A stretch of 64,000 nucleotides of DNA from Staphylococcus saprophyticus subsp. saprophyticus ATCC 15305 = NCTC 7292 (GCF_000010125.1 NC_007350.1:1240001-1304000); one strand, 5' to 3'. Shown: positions 1 to 10,321, counted from the stretch's first letter. The notes: a model not told the origin generated them from the letters alone. Numbers and translations are program-made.

Positions 1-1
1 G

Positions 2-472
<471 letters not shown>

Positions 473-591
473 CAAGTAATATAAACATAAATTGGAAACC
501 ACACGTTATTGTGTATAAATTGTTAAAGCAATGACTGACTGATTTCTAAATTCACTCACGCTAAGTATTTTGAAATCAATTTATCTTTGTA

Positions 592-648
592 GGGGGCGGG
601 CATACGAAATCTAATTACATTTTTAGATTTCAATCCCGCTCCTTTTTT
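592..648 (+). terminator. Rho-independent terminator after sigA
   Basis: A GC-rich stem (592/594-600 with 635-642, one G-T wobble) is extended by an inner AT stem (gaaatctaa with ttagatttc) and followed by six T residues. It closes the sigA transcript before trmK. Confidence 0.85.
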
Positions 649-671
649 ACATATATCAGAGGAGTAACAAT

Positions 672-1349
672 ATGATTCCATTAAATCAGAGATTAAAAAA
701 AGTAAGTACTTTTATTCAAGGTAATTGTTTAGCTGACATTGGATCAGATCACGCCTACCTACCAATTTATGCCATTGAAAATCATTTAATTGATTCTGCA
801 ATTGCTGGGGAAGTGATTAAAGGACCATTTGATGCGTCTATTCGCAATGTACGAGATTATAAACTGAGTCATGAAATTGATGTTAGGCTCGGAGATGGCT
901 TAACTGTTATAAGACCCGAAGACCATGTCACTTCTGTATCAATTTGTGGCATGGGTGGTCCATTAATCGCTAAAATATTAAATGAAGGCACTGAAAAATT
1001 AGAAAACAAACCTAGACTGATATTACAAAGTAATATTCAATCTAGTGCAATACGTGAGCAACTATTAAAGTTAAACTACACTATAATCGCAGAAGAAATT
1101 TTGGAAGAAAAAGGTCACATCTATGAAATACTTGTTGCTGATTATAATAATCATTGTGAACCTATGACTGAACAAGAAATAAAATTTGGCCCAAAATTAC
1201 TCCAAAATAAAACCCCATTATTTTATAAAAAATGGAAACGCGAACATGACGCATTGTTAAAAATAAAAAGTAATTTGAATCCAAATGTACATACAGAACG
1301 TTTAAGAGAAATTGATAAGGATATTAATTTAATTAATGAGGTGATTTAA
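672..1349 (+). CDS. trmK: tRNA (adenine(22)-N1)-methyltransferase TrmK
   Basis: This 225-residue protein matches the TrmK (YqfN) family, which uses S-adenosylmethionine to methylate N1 of adenine 22 in the tRNA D-loop region. The SAM-binding motif is visible near the N-terminus (LADIGSDHAYLPI, about residues 20-32), and a second family motif SICGMGGPLI lies near residues 90-100. The C-terminal part is predicted helical. The ATG at 672 is preceded by GAGGAG with good spacing. It sits directly after sigA and is followed with no gap by the Nif3-like gene, the same order as in other Bacillales, so the two are probably cotranscribed. Confidence 0.92.
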   Translation: MIPLNQRLKKVSTFIQGNCLADIGSDHAYLPIYAIENHLIDSAIAGEVIKGPFDASIRNVRDYKLSHEIDVRLGDGLTVIRPEDHVTSVSICGMGGPLIAKILNEGTEKLENKPRLILQSNIQSSAIREQLLKLNYTIIAEEILEEKGHIYEILVADYNNHCEPMTEQEIKFGPKLLQNKTPLFYKKWKREHDALLKIKSNLNPNVHTERLREIDKDINLINEVI

Positions 1350-2453
1350 ATGAACATAGAAAATTTACTGAATATCATTAATAAGCATGTTCCATTTGCT
1401 TCTGCTGAATCTTGGGATAATGTAGGATTGTTAATTGGCAATAAAAGCGCAACGATTTCAGGCATTATGACTGCACTTGATTGTACTGAAGAAGTAGTAG
1501 ATGACGCATTAAAAAATCACTGTAATACCATTATTTGTCACCATCCACTTATTTTCAAAGGAATCAAACAAATAACACAAGATGATGGTTATGGTGCAAT
1601 TTTAAGAAAATTAATTAAACATGATATAAATGTCATTGCACTACATACAAATTTAGATGTTTACCCTAAAGGCGTTAATGCAATGCTTGCCAATAAACTT
1701 AAGTTAAATCATCAACGTATTTTAAATCCTGAGTTACGCTCCTATTATAAAGTTCAAGTCTTTATTCCTAAAGAAAATTTAATAGACTTTAAAAATAAAT
1801 TAAGTGAAGCAGGATTAGCAGAAGAAGGGGATTATCAATATTGTTTCTTTGAAACCCCAGGAAATGGACAATTCAAACCGATTGAGGGTGCCAATCCGCA
1901 CATTGGTGAATTAGACCAAATTTCATCTGTTGAAGAATATAAATTAGAATTTATGATTGATTATAATCAGAAACAACTAGCTCAACAACTTATAATGCAA
2001 CACCATCCATATGAAACACCTGTATTTGATTTTATAGAATTACAAAAAGAAGCAGATTATGGCTTGGGAATGCTTGGTGAATTGGAAGAAACGATGAATA
2101 CAATGGCATTTGTAAACCATGTGAAAACGAATTTGAAAATGCCTAGTGTTAGATTTACAGGTAATTTAGATGCAGACATTAAAACAGTAGCAATTATTGG
2201 TGGTTCAGGTATTGGATTTGAATTTGACGCTATAAATAAAGGTGCAGATATATTTGTAACAGGAGACATAAAACACCATGATGCTTTAGATGCAAAAATC
2301 GCAGGTATGAATCTATTAGATATTAATCATTACAGTGAATATGTAATGAAAGAAGGTTTATGTGAGTTATTAGTAGATTGGTTAAATAATGAAACAGAAG
2401 ATTTTAAAATTATAGCGTCAAAACTTAATACAGATCCCTTCAACTATCTATAA
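1350..2453 (+). CDS. Nif3-like dinuclear metal centre protein (YqfO type)
   Basis: This 367-residue protein belongs to the Nif3/YqfO family, sometimes labelled GTP cyclohydrolase 1 type 2. Its real cellular role is unsettled. The metal-binding HH of CHHPLIFKG and the HTNLDV motif are visible in the N-terminal half. The last ligands fall near the C-terminus, in NHYSEYVMKEG. Between them lies the PII-like insert (about residues 125-235) typical of the long Firmicute form. Its ATG follows the trmK stop codon directly, and the SD (GAGGTG) lies inside the end of trmK, so translation is probably coupled. The family assignment is secure; the biochemical function is not. Confidence 0.88.
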   Translation: MNIENLLNIINKHVPFASAESWDNVGLLIGNKSATISGIMTALDCTEEVVDDALKNHCNTIICHHPLIFKGIKQITQDDGYGAILRKLIKHDINVIALHTNLDVYPKGVNAMLANKLKLNHQRILNPELRSYYKVQVFIPKENLIDFKNKLSEAGLAEEGDYQYCFFETPGNGQFKPIEGANPHIGELDQISSVEEYKLEFMIDYNQKQLAQQLIMQHHPYETPVFDFIELQKEADYGLGMLGELEETMNTMAFVNHVKTNLKMPSVRFTGNLDADIKTVAIIGGSGIGFEFDAINKGADIFVTGDIKHHDALDAKIAGMNLLDINHYSEYVMKEGLCELLVDWLNNETEDFKIIASKLNTDPFNYL

Positions 2454-2734
2454 TTAAAATTTTAAAAATTTATAGGTTATCTTAAACCAAAATATGCCCG
2501 AATCAATAGAAACAACAAATAGTAAAATACTATATGAATTATTAGGGATACTTTTTTATGGTAGATACACTAAATAAGTTAATAAGTGGTTGAGATATAA
2601 ATAAGTATCTCAACCATTTTAAATGCTGTAGAGTAAAAAGTAAGATTGTTCTGCGAAATTATTTTGATAAGGTGCGTATTTCTCTACAAAGACTACTTAA
2701 AGGTTCAAAGTCAGATTCCAAATCAATAATTTAG
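2454..2734 (+). other. Intergenic stretch before cshB
   Basis: About 340 bases separate the Nif3-like gene from cshB. Apart from one terminator hairpin near 2588-2615 and the cshB promoter at the far end I see no gene. A 27-codon frame from 2494 has no ribosome binding site. Confidence 0.6.
2588..2619 (+). terminator. Terminator hairpin after the Nif3-like gene
   Basis: A perfect 10-bp stem (2588-2597 with 2606-2615, ggttgagata/tatctcaacc) has an 8-base loop and is followed by attttaaa. It lies about 135 bases past the stop codon, so it may end a long 3' untranslated region. Confidence 0.6.
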
Positions 2735-2763
2735 TTCAAAATTATAGTGTTTTGCTTTATAAT
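2735..2763 (+). promoter_or_regulatory. SigA-type promoter for cshB
   Basis: TTCAAA at 2735-2740 and a perfect TATAAT at 2758-2763 are 17 bases apart. They lie just upstream of the cshB ribosome binding site. Confidence 0.7.
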
Positions 2764-2794
2764 AGACAAGATGAAGATTTAAGGAGGCCAAGAC

Positions 2795-4135
2795 ATGGCA
2801 AATCACCCATTTGAAAAATTTAATTTAGAAGCAGGTCTTATAGATGCTGTGAAAGATTTGAATTTTAATCAACCGACTGAAATACAGACACGTGTCATAC
2901 CAAAGATAATTAAACAAGTGAATTTAATTGGTCAATCACAAACAGGCACAGGAAAATCACATGCGTTTTTATTACCATTATTAAATTCAATCGATACAGA
3001 CTATAAAGAACCACAAGCAATAGTTGTTGCACCAACACGTGAACTAGCACAACAACTATTTGATGTAGCAAGTCATTTAACAAGATTCAAAGAAGACGTA
3101 TCTGTAAAACTCTTCATTGGCGGCACAGATATCGAAAAAGATCGTAGCCGAGTTAAGAACCAACCGCAACTTATCATAGGCACACCAACTCGAATTAACG
3201 ATTTAGCTAAACATGGGGATTTACATGTACACTTAGCTTCTTATTTGGTGATTGATGAAGCAGATTTAATGATTGATTTAGGACTAATAGATGAAGTGGA
3301 TTACGTAGCAACAAGACTAGATGAAAATGCACATATTGCAGTATTTAGTGCAACTATTCCTAAGTCATTGCACCCATTTTTAAATAAATATTTAGAAAAT
3401 CCAGAATTTGTAGAAATTGAAAACACAGAAAAAAATAAGAAAAATATCGAATTTTATTTAATACCTACAAAAGGTGAAGCAAAAATAGAAAAAACACTAA
3501 AACTGATCGATATATTAAATCCATATTTATGTATTATATTCTGTAACAGTAGAGATAGTGCAGATGAATTAGCAAAACAATTAAATGCTGCTGGTTTAAA
3601 ATTAGGGATGATTCACGGTGGTCTTACACCTAGAGAACGTAAACAACAAATGAAAAGAATTAGAAATTTAGAATTCCAATTTGTGATTGCAAGTGATTTA
3701 GCTTCACGTGGTATAGATATTGACGGTGTAAGCCATGTAATTAACTTCGATGTGCCTAATGATATTGATTTCTTTACACATAGAGTTGGACGTACAGGAC
3801 GTGGTCAATACAAAGGTGTAGCAATTACATTGTACAGTCCTGATGAAGAGCATAATATTGCATTAATTGAGCAAAGAGGTTATAAATTCGAAAATGTAGA
3901 TATCAAAGACGATGAATTAAAACCAATAAAAGCGCATAATATGCGACAAACGCGTAAAAATAAAGACGATCACTTAACAAATCAATTGAAATATAAAGTT
4001 AAAACGAATAAGAAAAAAGTAAAGCCAGGCTATAAGAAAAAATTCAAAAGAGATTTAGATGATTTAAAACGTAAGGAACGTAAACAATTTAGTAAACAGA
4101 AAAGTCGTCAAGATAGAAAAAATAGAAAAGGATAG
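2795..4135 (+). CDS. cshB: DEAD-box RNA helicase CshB
   Basis: This 446-residue ATP-dependent RNA helicase carries the DEAD-box motifs in order. These are the Q motif (FNQPTEIQ), Walker A (GQSQTGTGKS), PTREL, DEAD (VIDEADLM), SAT (FSATIP), the C-lobe ASDLASRGIDIDGV, and HRVGRTGR. A strongly basic tail of about 60 residues, rich in Lys and Arg, fits an RNA-binding extension. CshB-type proteins act in ribosome assembly, mRNA turnover and cold adaptation. The ATG at 2795 follows AAGGAGG, and the gene has its own promoter. The gene ends with no spacing before nfo, so helicase and DNA repair nuclease probably share a transcript. Confidence 0.93.
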   Translation: MANHPFEKFNLEAGLIDAVKDLNFNQPTEIQTRVIPKIIKQVNLIGQSQTGTGKSHAFLLPLLNSIDTDYKEPQAIVVAPTRELAQQLFDVASHLTRFKEDVSVKLFIGGTDIEKDRSRVKNQPQLIIGTPTRINDLAKHGDLHVHLASYLVIDEADLMIDLGLIDEVDYVATRLDENAHIAVFSATIPKSLHPFLNKYLENPEFVEIENTEKNKKNIEFYLIPTKGEAKIEKTLKLIDILNPYLCIIFCNSRDSADELAKQLNAAGLKLGMIHGGLTPRERKQQMKRIRNLEFQFVIASDLASRGIDIDGVSHVINFDVPNDIDFFTHRVGRTGRGQYKGVAITLYSPDEEHNIALIEQRGYKFENVDIKDDELKPIKAHNMRQTRKNKDDHLTNQLKYKVKTNKKKVKPGYKKKFKRDLDDLKRKERKQFSKQKSRQDRKNRKG

Positions 4136-4144
4136 GTGAATTTT

Positions 4145-5035
4145 ATGTTATTAGGATCACATGTATCTATGAATGGTAAAAAAATGTTAGAAGGTTCAGC
4201 TGAAGAAGCACATAAATTTGGCGAATCTACTTTTATGATTTACACGGGTGCACCTCAAAATACTAGAAGAAAACCTATCGAAGAATTAAATATTGAAAAA
4301 GGTCATGAGATAATGAAAGCACATGGTCTTTCCAATATTGTTGTTCACGCACCTTATATTATAAATATCGCAAATACTGTTAAACCCCATGTCTTTGAAT
4401 TGGGTGTAGAGTTTCTTCAAAGTGAAATCGAAAGAACACAAGCACTTGGTGCACAAGATATTGTTTTACACCCAGGCTCTCATGTAGGAGAAGGTACAGA
4501 TGCTGGTATTAAAAAAATTATAGAAGGTTTAAACGAAGTTTTAACGAACGATAATAATGTAAGAATTGCATTAGAAACGATGGCTGGAAAAGGTTCTGAA
4601 GTAGGTAGAAACTTTGAAGAGCTAGCAAGAATTATAGATGGTGTAAACCATAATGATCGTTTATCGGTTTGTTTCGACACATGTCATACACATGATGCTG
4701 GCTATAATGTTAAAGAAGATTTTGATGGTGTACTAAATGAATTTGATAAAATTATCGGTGTAGATAGAATTAAAGTAGTACACGTCAATGATAGTAAAAA
4801 TGATATTGGTGCACATAAAGATAGACACGAAAATATCGGTTTTGGATATATTGGCTTTGATGCATTAAATTATGTCGTACATCATGATACATTTAAAGAT
4901 ATACCTAAGATATTAGAAACACCTTATGTAGGTGAAGATAAAAAAAATAAAAAACCACCATATAAATTAGAAATTGAAATGTTAAAACAGCAAAAATTTG
5001 ATGAAGATTTAAAAAATAAAATATTACAACAATAA
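4145..5035 (+). CDS. nfo: Endonuclease IV (AP endonuclease)
   Basis: This 296-residue class II AP endonuclease cleaves 5' to abasic sites in base excision repair and uses a trinuclear zinc centre. The metal-binding motifs are all seen: [41 protein letters not shown] and [19 protein letters not shown] chose the ATG at 4145 because the family starts with MLLGSHVS and an AGGTG ribosome site overlaps the cshB stop. An upstream in-frame GTG at 4136 would leave no SD. It overlaps nothing and is followed by a terminator, so it ends the cshB unit. Confidence 0.95.
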   Translation: MLLGSHVSMNGKKMLEGSAEEAHKFGESTFMIYTGAPQNTRRKPIEELNIEKGHEIMKAHGLSNIVVHAPYIINIANTVKPHVFELGVEFLQSEIERTQALGAQDIVLHPGSHVGEGTDAGIKKIIEGLNEVLTNDNNVRIALETMAGKGSEVGRNFEELARIIDGVNHNDRLSVCFDTCHTHDAGYNVKEDFDGVLNEFDKIIGVDRIKVVHVNDSKNDIGAHKDRHENIGFGYIGFDALNYVVHHDTFKDIPKILETPYVGEDKKNKKPPYKLEIEMLKQQKFDEDLKNKILQQ

Positions 5036-5068
5036 TGTTTGTTTAAAATTAAACTAATATATTGAATT

Positions 5069-5122
5069 GAGTAAGCGTAAGTATCCTAGATATAAAATAG
5101 GCTATTTGTGCTTACTCTTTTT
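5069..5122 (+). terminator. Terminator after nfo
   Basis: gagtaagc at 5069-5076 pairs with gcttactc at 5110-5117, enclosing a weaker inner stem, and is followed by a run of six or more T. Confidence 0.75.
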
Positions 5123-5129
5123 TGTTAAT

Positions 5130-5144
5130 TCGGAAACATTACTA
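5130..5144 (+). promoter_or_regulatory. Candidate Zur operator upstream of mreA
   Basis: Read on the minus strand, TAGTAATGTTTCCGA matches 11 of the 14 fixed positions of the Firmicute Zur box TCGTAATnATTACGA. It abuts the -35 element of the mreA promoter, where bound repressor would block RNA polymerase. The operon it precedes encodes Zur itself. The match was made by eye; binding is inferred. Confidence 0.55.
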
Positions 5145-5173
5145 TTTACATATTGGGTTCGACGTTGTATAGT
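5145..5173 (+). promoter_or_regulatory. SigA-type promoter for mreA-mreB-zur
   Basis: TTTACA at 5145-5150 and TATAGT at 5168-5173 are 17 bases apart, a near-consensus layout, 18 bases before the mreA start codon. Confidence 0.7.
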
Positions 5174-5191
5174 ATAGAACGAGGTGAAAAC

Positions 5192-5965
5192 ATGACTACA
5201 CCAGTATTCGAATTAAAAAATATTGATTATTATTTTGATAACAAACAAGTACTTGAAAATATAAATATAAAAATTAATCGAGGAGAGTTTGTTGCAATTG
5301 TAGGACCCAATGGTGCTGGAAAATCAACACTATTGAAAATTATCCTAGGGTTATTACCTATCCAAAAAGGTCAAATATATGTGGATGGAAAAGATTATAA
5401 TGGCAAACAATCATTGTTAAAAATAAGTTACGTCTCACAAAAAGCACAAGCCTTTAAAGCGGGGTTCCCTGCAAGTGTTAAAGAAGTTGTGATAAGTGGT
5501 CTAACTAAACGTAAAAGACTGTTTCAATGGTTCAATAAAAAAGATGAGAGAAAAGTAGAAATTGTATTAAAAAGACTGAATATAGAACATTTAATAGATA
5601 AAAACATTGCTGAATTATCCGGAGGACAACAACAACGCGTCTTAATAGCTAGAGCACTTATAAGTGAGCCTTCGGTATTAATTTTAGATGAACCGACCAG
5701 TGGTATTGATGCAAAACATGTTAGTGAATTTTATGAAACGTTGAAAAGACTCAAAAATGAAGGCGTAACAATTATACTAGTAACGCATGATATTGGTGTG
5801 GTTGCCGATACAGCTACAGAGGTTGCATGTCTCAATAAACATTTACATTTCCATGGAACAACAGAAGCATTTAAATCTCTAGACGAAGTAGAAATTTCAA
5901 AAATTTATGGTCATCCAATACAATTTGTTGATCATCAACATAGTAGGGAGTGTTGTTCATCATGA
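5192..5965 (+). CDS. mreA: Zinc ABC transporter ATP-binding protein (ZnuC/MreA type)
   Basis: This 257-residue ATPase powers a metal ABC importer, by context for zinc. Walker A (GPNGAGKST), the signature (LSGGQQQRV), Walker B (LILDEPTSG) and the switch histidine (VTHD) are all visible. The C-terminus is rich in His and Cys ([10 protein letters not shown]), a possible weak metal site. I chose the ATG at 5192 after GAGGTG; an upstream TTG lies in the promoter region. The stop codon overlaps the mreB start as ATGA. No substrate-binding lipoprotein is in the operon, so it must be encoded elsewhere, as with adcA in staphylococci. Confidence 0.92.
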   Translation: MTTPVFELKNIDYYFDNKQVLENINIKINRGEFVAIVGPNGAGKSTLLKIILGLLPIQKGQIYVDGKDYNGKQSLLKISYVSQKAQAFKAGFPASVKEVVISGLTKRKRLFQWFNKKDERKVEIVLKRLNIEHLIDKNIAELSGGQQQRVLIARALISEPSVLILDEPTSGIDAKHVSEFYETLKRLKNEGVTIILVTHDIGVVADTATEVACLNKHLHFHGTTEAFKSLDEVEISKIYGHPIQFVDHQHSRECCSS

Positions 5966-6822
5966 TAGAAGCCCTACTGAATTTTGATTTTATGAGATAT
6001 TCACTTATCAGTGGTATATTAATTGGTTTCATTGCACCACTTATTGGTGCTTTTATCGTTGTTAGAAGATTGTCACTCATTGCCGATGCACTCAGTCATG
6101 TTACACTGGGAGGTATTTCCTTTGGCATGTTCATTATAACGGTGATACCTGCATTTGTATTTATTAACCCAATGTGGTTTGGTATTTTATTTGCTATTAT
6201 AGGCGCTTTACTTATAGAGAATTTAAGAAGATCTTATAGTAATTATCAGGAAATTGCGATACCTATCATCATGAGCGCAGGTATTGCATTAAGTGCTATC
6301 TTTATATCACTCGCTGATGGATTTAACCAAGAAATAGTTGGGCTATTATTTGGTTCAATCAGTGCTGTTACATTAAGTGATTTATCAACTATTATCGTGA
6401 TTGTAGTTATCGTACTCATATTTATTTTCTCATTTTATAAAGAACTATTTATATTATCGTTCGATGAGGAATATAGTAAAGTAATTGGAATTCCAAAATG
6501 GATACAATTTTTATTTATAATTATCGTTGCAATGGTAATTTCTGCTTCTATGCGTGTTGTAGGCATATTATTGGTAAGTGCTTTAATTACGTTACCAGTA
6601 GCAGTTTCAATGCGAATAACTAAAGGATTTAAACAATTAATTATATTGAGCGTGATTATTGGAGAGTTTTCTGTTATCGCTGGACTTGTTCTAGCATTTT
6701 ATATGAATATATCTCCTGGCGGTGTAATAGTAGTACTACTTGTACTTATTTTAGCAATAACGATGATGTATCAAAGATTAAAAGTAAAATCGATTAAAGG
6801 AGTTGCTAAAGATGAAGACTGA
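5962..6822 (+). CDS. mreB: Zinc ABC transporter permease (ZnuB/MreB type)
   Basis: This 286-residue integral membrane permease of the ABC-3 family has eight or nine hydrophobic segments spread over its length. It forms the membrane channel for the MreA ATPase. Family features include [25 protein letters not shown] in the N-terminal region (residues about 18-42) and the conserved [14 protein letters not shown] in the second half. The ATG at 5962 overlaps the mreA stop (ATGA) and has AGGGAG upstream, so translation is coupled. Its end overlaps the zur start by 11 bases. Confidence 0.9.
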   Translation: MIEALLNFDFMRYSLISGILIGFIAPLIGAFIVVRRLSLIADALSHVTLGGISFGMFIITVIPAFVFINPMWFGILFAIIGALLIENLRRSYSNYQEIAIPIIMSAGIALSAIFISLADGFNQEIVGLLFGSISAVTLSDLSTIIVIVVIVLIFIFSFYKELFILSFDEEYSKVIGIPKWIQFLFIIIVAMVISASMRVVGILLVSALITLPVAVSMRITKGFKQLIILSVIIGEFSVIAGLVLAFYMNISPGGVIVVLLVLILAITMMYQRLKVKSIKGVAKDED

Positions 6823-7225
6823 AGAAGCTATTGGCATTATTAAAAATCATGGACACAAATATACAAATAAAAGACGTGAAATGATTGATATTTTTGTAGA
6901 AGAAGATAAATACATCAATGCAAAAATAATACAACAAAAAATGGACAAAAATTACCCTGGCATTTCATTCGATACAATTTATAGAAACTTACATTTATTT
7001 AAAGATTTAGGTATTGTAGAAGGTACTGAATTAGATGGAGAAATGAAATTCAGAATTGCATGTACTGATCATCATCACCATCATTTTATTTGTGAATCCT
7101 GTGGCGATACAAAAGTAATAGATTTTTGTCCAATTGATCAAATTAAAGCATTTTTACCAAAAGTAGATATTCACACACATAAATTAGAAGTTTATGGCAT
7201 ATGCGAATCGTGCCAAAAAGCATAA
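6812..7225 (+). CDS. zur: Zinc uptake regulator Zur (Fur family)
   Basis: This 137-residue Fur-family repressor senses zinc and shuts off zinc uptake genes. The winged-helix region includes [12 protein letters not shown] His-rich metal motif (TDHHHHHFI) follows, and two CxxC pairs (CESCG and CESCQ) form the structural zinc site. Length and sequence fit staphylococcal Zur. The ATG at 6812 follows AAAGGAG, 9 bases upstream. It is the last gene of the mreA-mreB-zur operon, so it probably controls its own synthesis through the box at 5130-5144. Confidence 0.94.
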   Translation: MKTEEAIGIIKNHGHKYTNKRREMIDIFVEEDKYINAKIIQQKMDKNYPGISFDTIYRNLHLFKDLGIVEGTELDGEMKFRIACTDHHHHHFICESCGDTKVIDFCPIDQIKAFLPKVDIHTHKLEVYGICESCQKA

Positions 7226-7409
7226 TATATGAGTAATTGATTTAATGTAAAACGTGACAAATTCATTCTTTCTACAAGCTTATCTCTTTTTAAACATAGG
7301 TCATTAGTATGAATTAAAGTGAATTTTTAAAATTGTTTGATAAACATGTTTAAATAAGCTGTTTTTGAGATATACTAATAGAGTAACTAAAGATAACAAA
7401 TACTATATT

Positions 7410-7451
7410 ATGACATTACAATTAATGTTTAAGCATATTAATTGTTGTCAT
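7410..7451 (+). repeat. Inverted repeat in the sodA leader
   Basis: An imperfect inverted repeat pairs atgacattacaattaat (7410-7426) with attaattgttgtcat (7437-7451), loop about 10 bases. It lies about 50 bases before the sodA start with no T-run after it. It could be an RNA hairpin in the leader or an operator. A candidate -10 (TATACT at 7371-7376) lies upstream, which would put it in the transcript. Confidence 0.5.
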
Positions 7452-7503
7452 CATTAATAATTGTTATGCTTTATTTAAAGATTAATTAGGAGGATGATTA
7501 TTT

Positions 7504-8103
7504 ATGGCTTTTGAATTACCAAATTTACCTTATGGTTTTGATGCATTGGAACCACACATTGATAAACAAACAATGGAAATTCACCATGACAAACACCATA
7601 ACACTTATGTAACTAAATTAAATGCAGCAGTAGAAGGAACTGATTTAGAATCTAAATCAATCGAAGAAATTGTTGCAAACTTAGACAGTGTTCCAGAAAA
7701 TATTCAAACAGCTGTTCGAAATAATGGTGGTGGACACTTAAACCACTCACTATTCTGGGAATTATTAACTCCAAACTCAGAAGAAAAAGGTACTGTTGTT
7801 GATAAAATTAAAGAACAATGGGGCTCTTTAGATGCATTTAAAGAAGAATTTGCTGACAAAGCAGCAGCTCGTTTCGGTTCAGGTTGGGCATGGCTAGTTG
7901 TGAATAACGGTAACTTAGAAATCGTTACAACACCTAACCAAGATAACCCATTAACTGAAGGTAAAACACCAATCTTAGGATTAGATGTTTGGGAACACGC
8001 ATATTACCTTAAATACCAAAATAAACGTCCAGACTATATTAGTGCTTTCTGGAATGTTGTTAATTGGGAAAAAGTTGACGAATTATATAACGCTGCAAAA
8101 TAA
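7504..8103 (+). CDS. sodA: Superoxide dismutase (Mn/Fe type)
   Basis: This 199-residue enzyme converts superoxide to hydrogen peroxide and oxygen in the cytoplasm. The four metal ligands are in place: His27, His81, Asp161 and His165 (DVWEHAYY). The length is usual for the family. A strong SD (AGGAGG) precedes the ATG by 8 bases. The gene stands alone, with a terminator downstream and a leader hairpin upstream. Staphylococci generally use manganese for this enzyme. Only S. aureus is well known to have a second, cambialistic SodM; this window says nothing on that. Confidence 0.97.
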   Translation: MAFELPNLPYGFDALEPHIDKQTMEIHHDKHHNTYVTKLNAAVEGTDLESKSIEEIVANLDSVPENIQTAVRNNGGGHLNHSLFWELLTPNSEEKGTVVDKIKEQWGSLDAFKEEFADKAAARFGSGWAWLVVNNGNLEIVTTPNQDNPLTEGKTPILGLDVWEHAYYLKYQNKRPDYISAFWNVVNWEKVDELYNAAK

Positions 8104-8117
8104 TTGCGCGGACGATT

Positions 8118-8149
8118 ATGACGGCCTTTTCAAAGGTCGTCATTTTTTT
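8118..8149 (+). terminator. Terminator after sodA
   Basis: A 10-bp stem (8118-8127 with 8134-8143, atgacggcct/aggtcgtcat, one G-T wobble) is followed by seven T. Confidence 0.85.
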
Positions 8150-8224
8150 AACTAAAATAATAGAAATATTGACTGATTTCATATATCATTTGTAGTGAGA
8201 ACTATTGAATAGAGGTATGCTGTT

Positions 8225-10276
8225 TTGCTAAAAAGATTAAAAGAAAAATCAAATGATGAAAAAATTAGAAATACGATGAATAAAAGAATTAGCTTTATAT
8301 TTGGAATCATTGTATTCATTTTTGCGATAATTGTTTTAAGATTAGGATATTTACAAATTGCACAAGGTTCTCATTATAAGCAACTTATTAAAAATAGTGA
8401 AAACCTGACAGTCAACGAAGCTGTTCCTAGAGGTCGTATTCTAGATAGGAATGGCAAAGTCCTTGTCGACAATGCTTCTAAAAAAGCGATTACATATGCA
8501 AGAGGAAGAAAAACTTCACAATCAGAAGTATTGAAAACTGCTGAAAAATTATCAAAACTTATTAAAATGGATACAGATAAAATTACTGATCGTGATAAAC
8601 AAGATTATTGGATACAACTTCATCCAAATAAAGCTAAAAGTTTAATGAAAAACGAGCAAGTATTGTTAGATGACGGTAATATTACCCAAGATGAATATGA
8701 TGATGCTTTATATAAAAAAGTAGGTAAAAATCAAATCAACTCACTAAATGATAAAGATTTACAAATCCTTGCTATTTATAGAGAAATGATGTCTGGTTCT
8801 GCACTTGATCCACAAACAATTAAAAATGAAGATGTAAGTGATGAAGAGTATGCAGCCGTTTCGCAAAAATTATCTGATATGCCGGGTGTAAATACGACTA
8901 TGGATTGGGATAGAAAATATCTATATGGTGATACGTTAAGAGGCATTTTCGGTGACGTTTCTACGACTAAAGAAGGTATTCCAAAAGAATTGACTGAGCA
9001 GTATTTAGCCAAAGGGTATTCTCGAAACGATCGTGTAGGTAAATCATATTTAGAATATCAATATGATGATATTTTAAAAGGTAAGAAAAAAGAAATGAAA
9101 TATACCACTGATAAATCAGGTGAAGTTATAGACTCTAAAGTAATTAATCCAGGTTCACGTGGCGATGATCTTGTATTAAGTATTGATATAGATTTACAGA
9201 AGAAAACTGAAGAATATTTAGAAAAGCAAATCTCAAAATTGCGTAGTGAAGGCGCTAAAGATATGGACAATGCATTAATTGTTGTGCAAAACCCAAATAA
9301 TGGTGATATCTTAGCAATGGCAGGTAAGCAAATAGATAAAAATGGTGATTTAACAGATTATGATATTGGAACATTTACTTCTCAATATGCAGTTGGTTCC
9401 TCAGTAAAAGGCGGCACGCTACTTGCTGGCTATCAAAATAATGCAATTAAAGTTGGAGAAGAAATGATTGATGAGCCGCTTAAATTCGCTGGTGGTTTAA
9501 CAAAACATTCTTATTTCAACCAAGATGGTAAAGTAAGAATTGACGATAAAGAAGCACTCATGCATTCATCAAACGTTTATATGTTCAAAACAGCATTAAA
9601 ATTAGCCGGATCACCTTATACTCCGAATATGTCATTACCAACCGATATTACGAGCGCTGGACAAAAATTGCGTAAAGGTTTAAATCAGGTTGGTTTAGGA
9701 GTGAAAACAGGTATTGATTTACCAAATGAAACAAACGGACAAATTGAGCCATTAACAGACAATCCTGGTAATTACCTTGATTTAGCCATAGGACAATATG
9801 ATACCTACACTCCTATGCAATTATCTCAATACGTTTCAACAATCGGTAATAATGGTTATAGAGTTCAACCACATGTTGGTTTAGAAATTAGAAAAGCGAC
9901 TAACAAAGAAACGCTTGGGCCAGTTAAAGAAAAAGTGAAAGGTCAAGTGTTGAATAAAGTTAATAATACACAAAATGAAGTGAACGAAGTACAAGAAGGA
10001 TTCAAAATGGCATTTAACGAAAAAGATGGAACTGGTTATCAAAGTTTCAAAGATACAGAAGTACCATCAGCTGGTAAAACTGGAACTGCGGAAGTATTTC
10101 AAGATGGCGAACCAAGAGTTAATTCAACTTACATTGGTTATGCGCCAATCAAAAATCCACAGCTTGCATTTTCTATTGTATATACAAACCAACCAGTACC
10201 TGAGCCATGGTTAAATGGTGGCGATTTAGGACGAGATGTTATTAATTACTATTTCAAAGAAAAGTCAAAAGATTAA
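8225..10276 (+). CDS. pbpC: Penicillin-binding protein 3 (class B transpeptidase)
   Basis: This 683-residue class B PBP cross-links peptidoglycan. It has a short cytoplasmic N-terminus, one membrane anchor (about residues 22-43), a PBP dimerisation domain, and a transpeptidase domain. The active-site motifs are SSVK (Ser392/Lys395), SSN (448-450) and KTG (618-620). It matches staphylococcal PBP3, the PBP2B/FtsI-like protein linked to sidewall synthesis and cell shape. The start is TTG at 8225 after GAGGT; the family N-terminus MLKRLKEK begins there. The next gene is rpmG, as in S. aureus. Confidence 0.94.
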   Translation: MLKRLKEKSNDEKIRNTMNKRISFIFGIIVFIFAIIVLRLGYLQIAQGSHYKQLIKNSENLTVNEAVPRGRILDRNGKVLVDNASKKAITYARGRKTSQSEVLKTAEKLSKLIKMDTDKITDRDKQDYWIQLHPNKAKSLMKNEQVLLDDGNITQDEYDDALYKKVGKNQINSLNDKDLQILAIYREMMSGSALDPQTIKNEDVSDEEYAAVSQKLSDMPGVNTTMDWDRKYLYGDTLRGIFGDVSTTKEGIPKELTEQYLAKGYSRNDRVGKSYLEYQYDDILKGKKKEMKYTTDKSGEVIDSKVINPGSRGDDLVLSIDIDLQKKTEEYLEKQISKLRSEGAKDMDNALIVVQNPNNGDILAMAGKQIDKNGDLTDYDIGTFTSQYAVGSSVKGGTLLAGYQNNAIKVGEEMIDEPLKFAGGLTKHSYFNQDGKVRIDDKEALMHSSNVYMFKTALKLAGSPYTPNMSLPTDITSAGQKLRKGLNQVGLGVKTGIDLPNETNGQIEPLTDNPGNYLDLAIGQYDTYTPMQLSQYVSTIGNNGYRVQPHVGLEIRKATNKETLGPVKEKVKGQVLNKVNNTQNEVNEVQEGFKMAFNEKDGTGYQSFKDTEVPSAGKTGTAEVFQDGEPRVNSTYIGYAPIKNPQLAFSIVYTNQPVPEPWLNGGDLGRDVINYYFKEKSKD

Positions 10277-10321
10277 TATTTTAGCATCAATTTTATTGAA
10301 AATACTGGTATAGTCGCCTTT

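Noticed and set aside
2494-2577. 27-codon frame before cshB
   Set aside because: It starts with ATG but has no ribosome binding site and no known relative; the terminator follows at 2588. Not supported as a gene.
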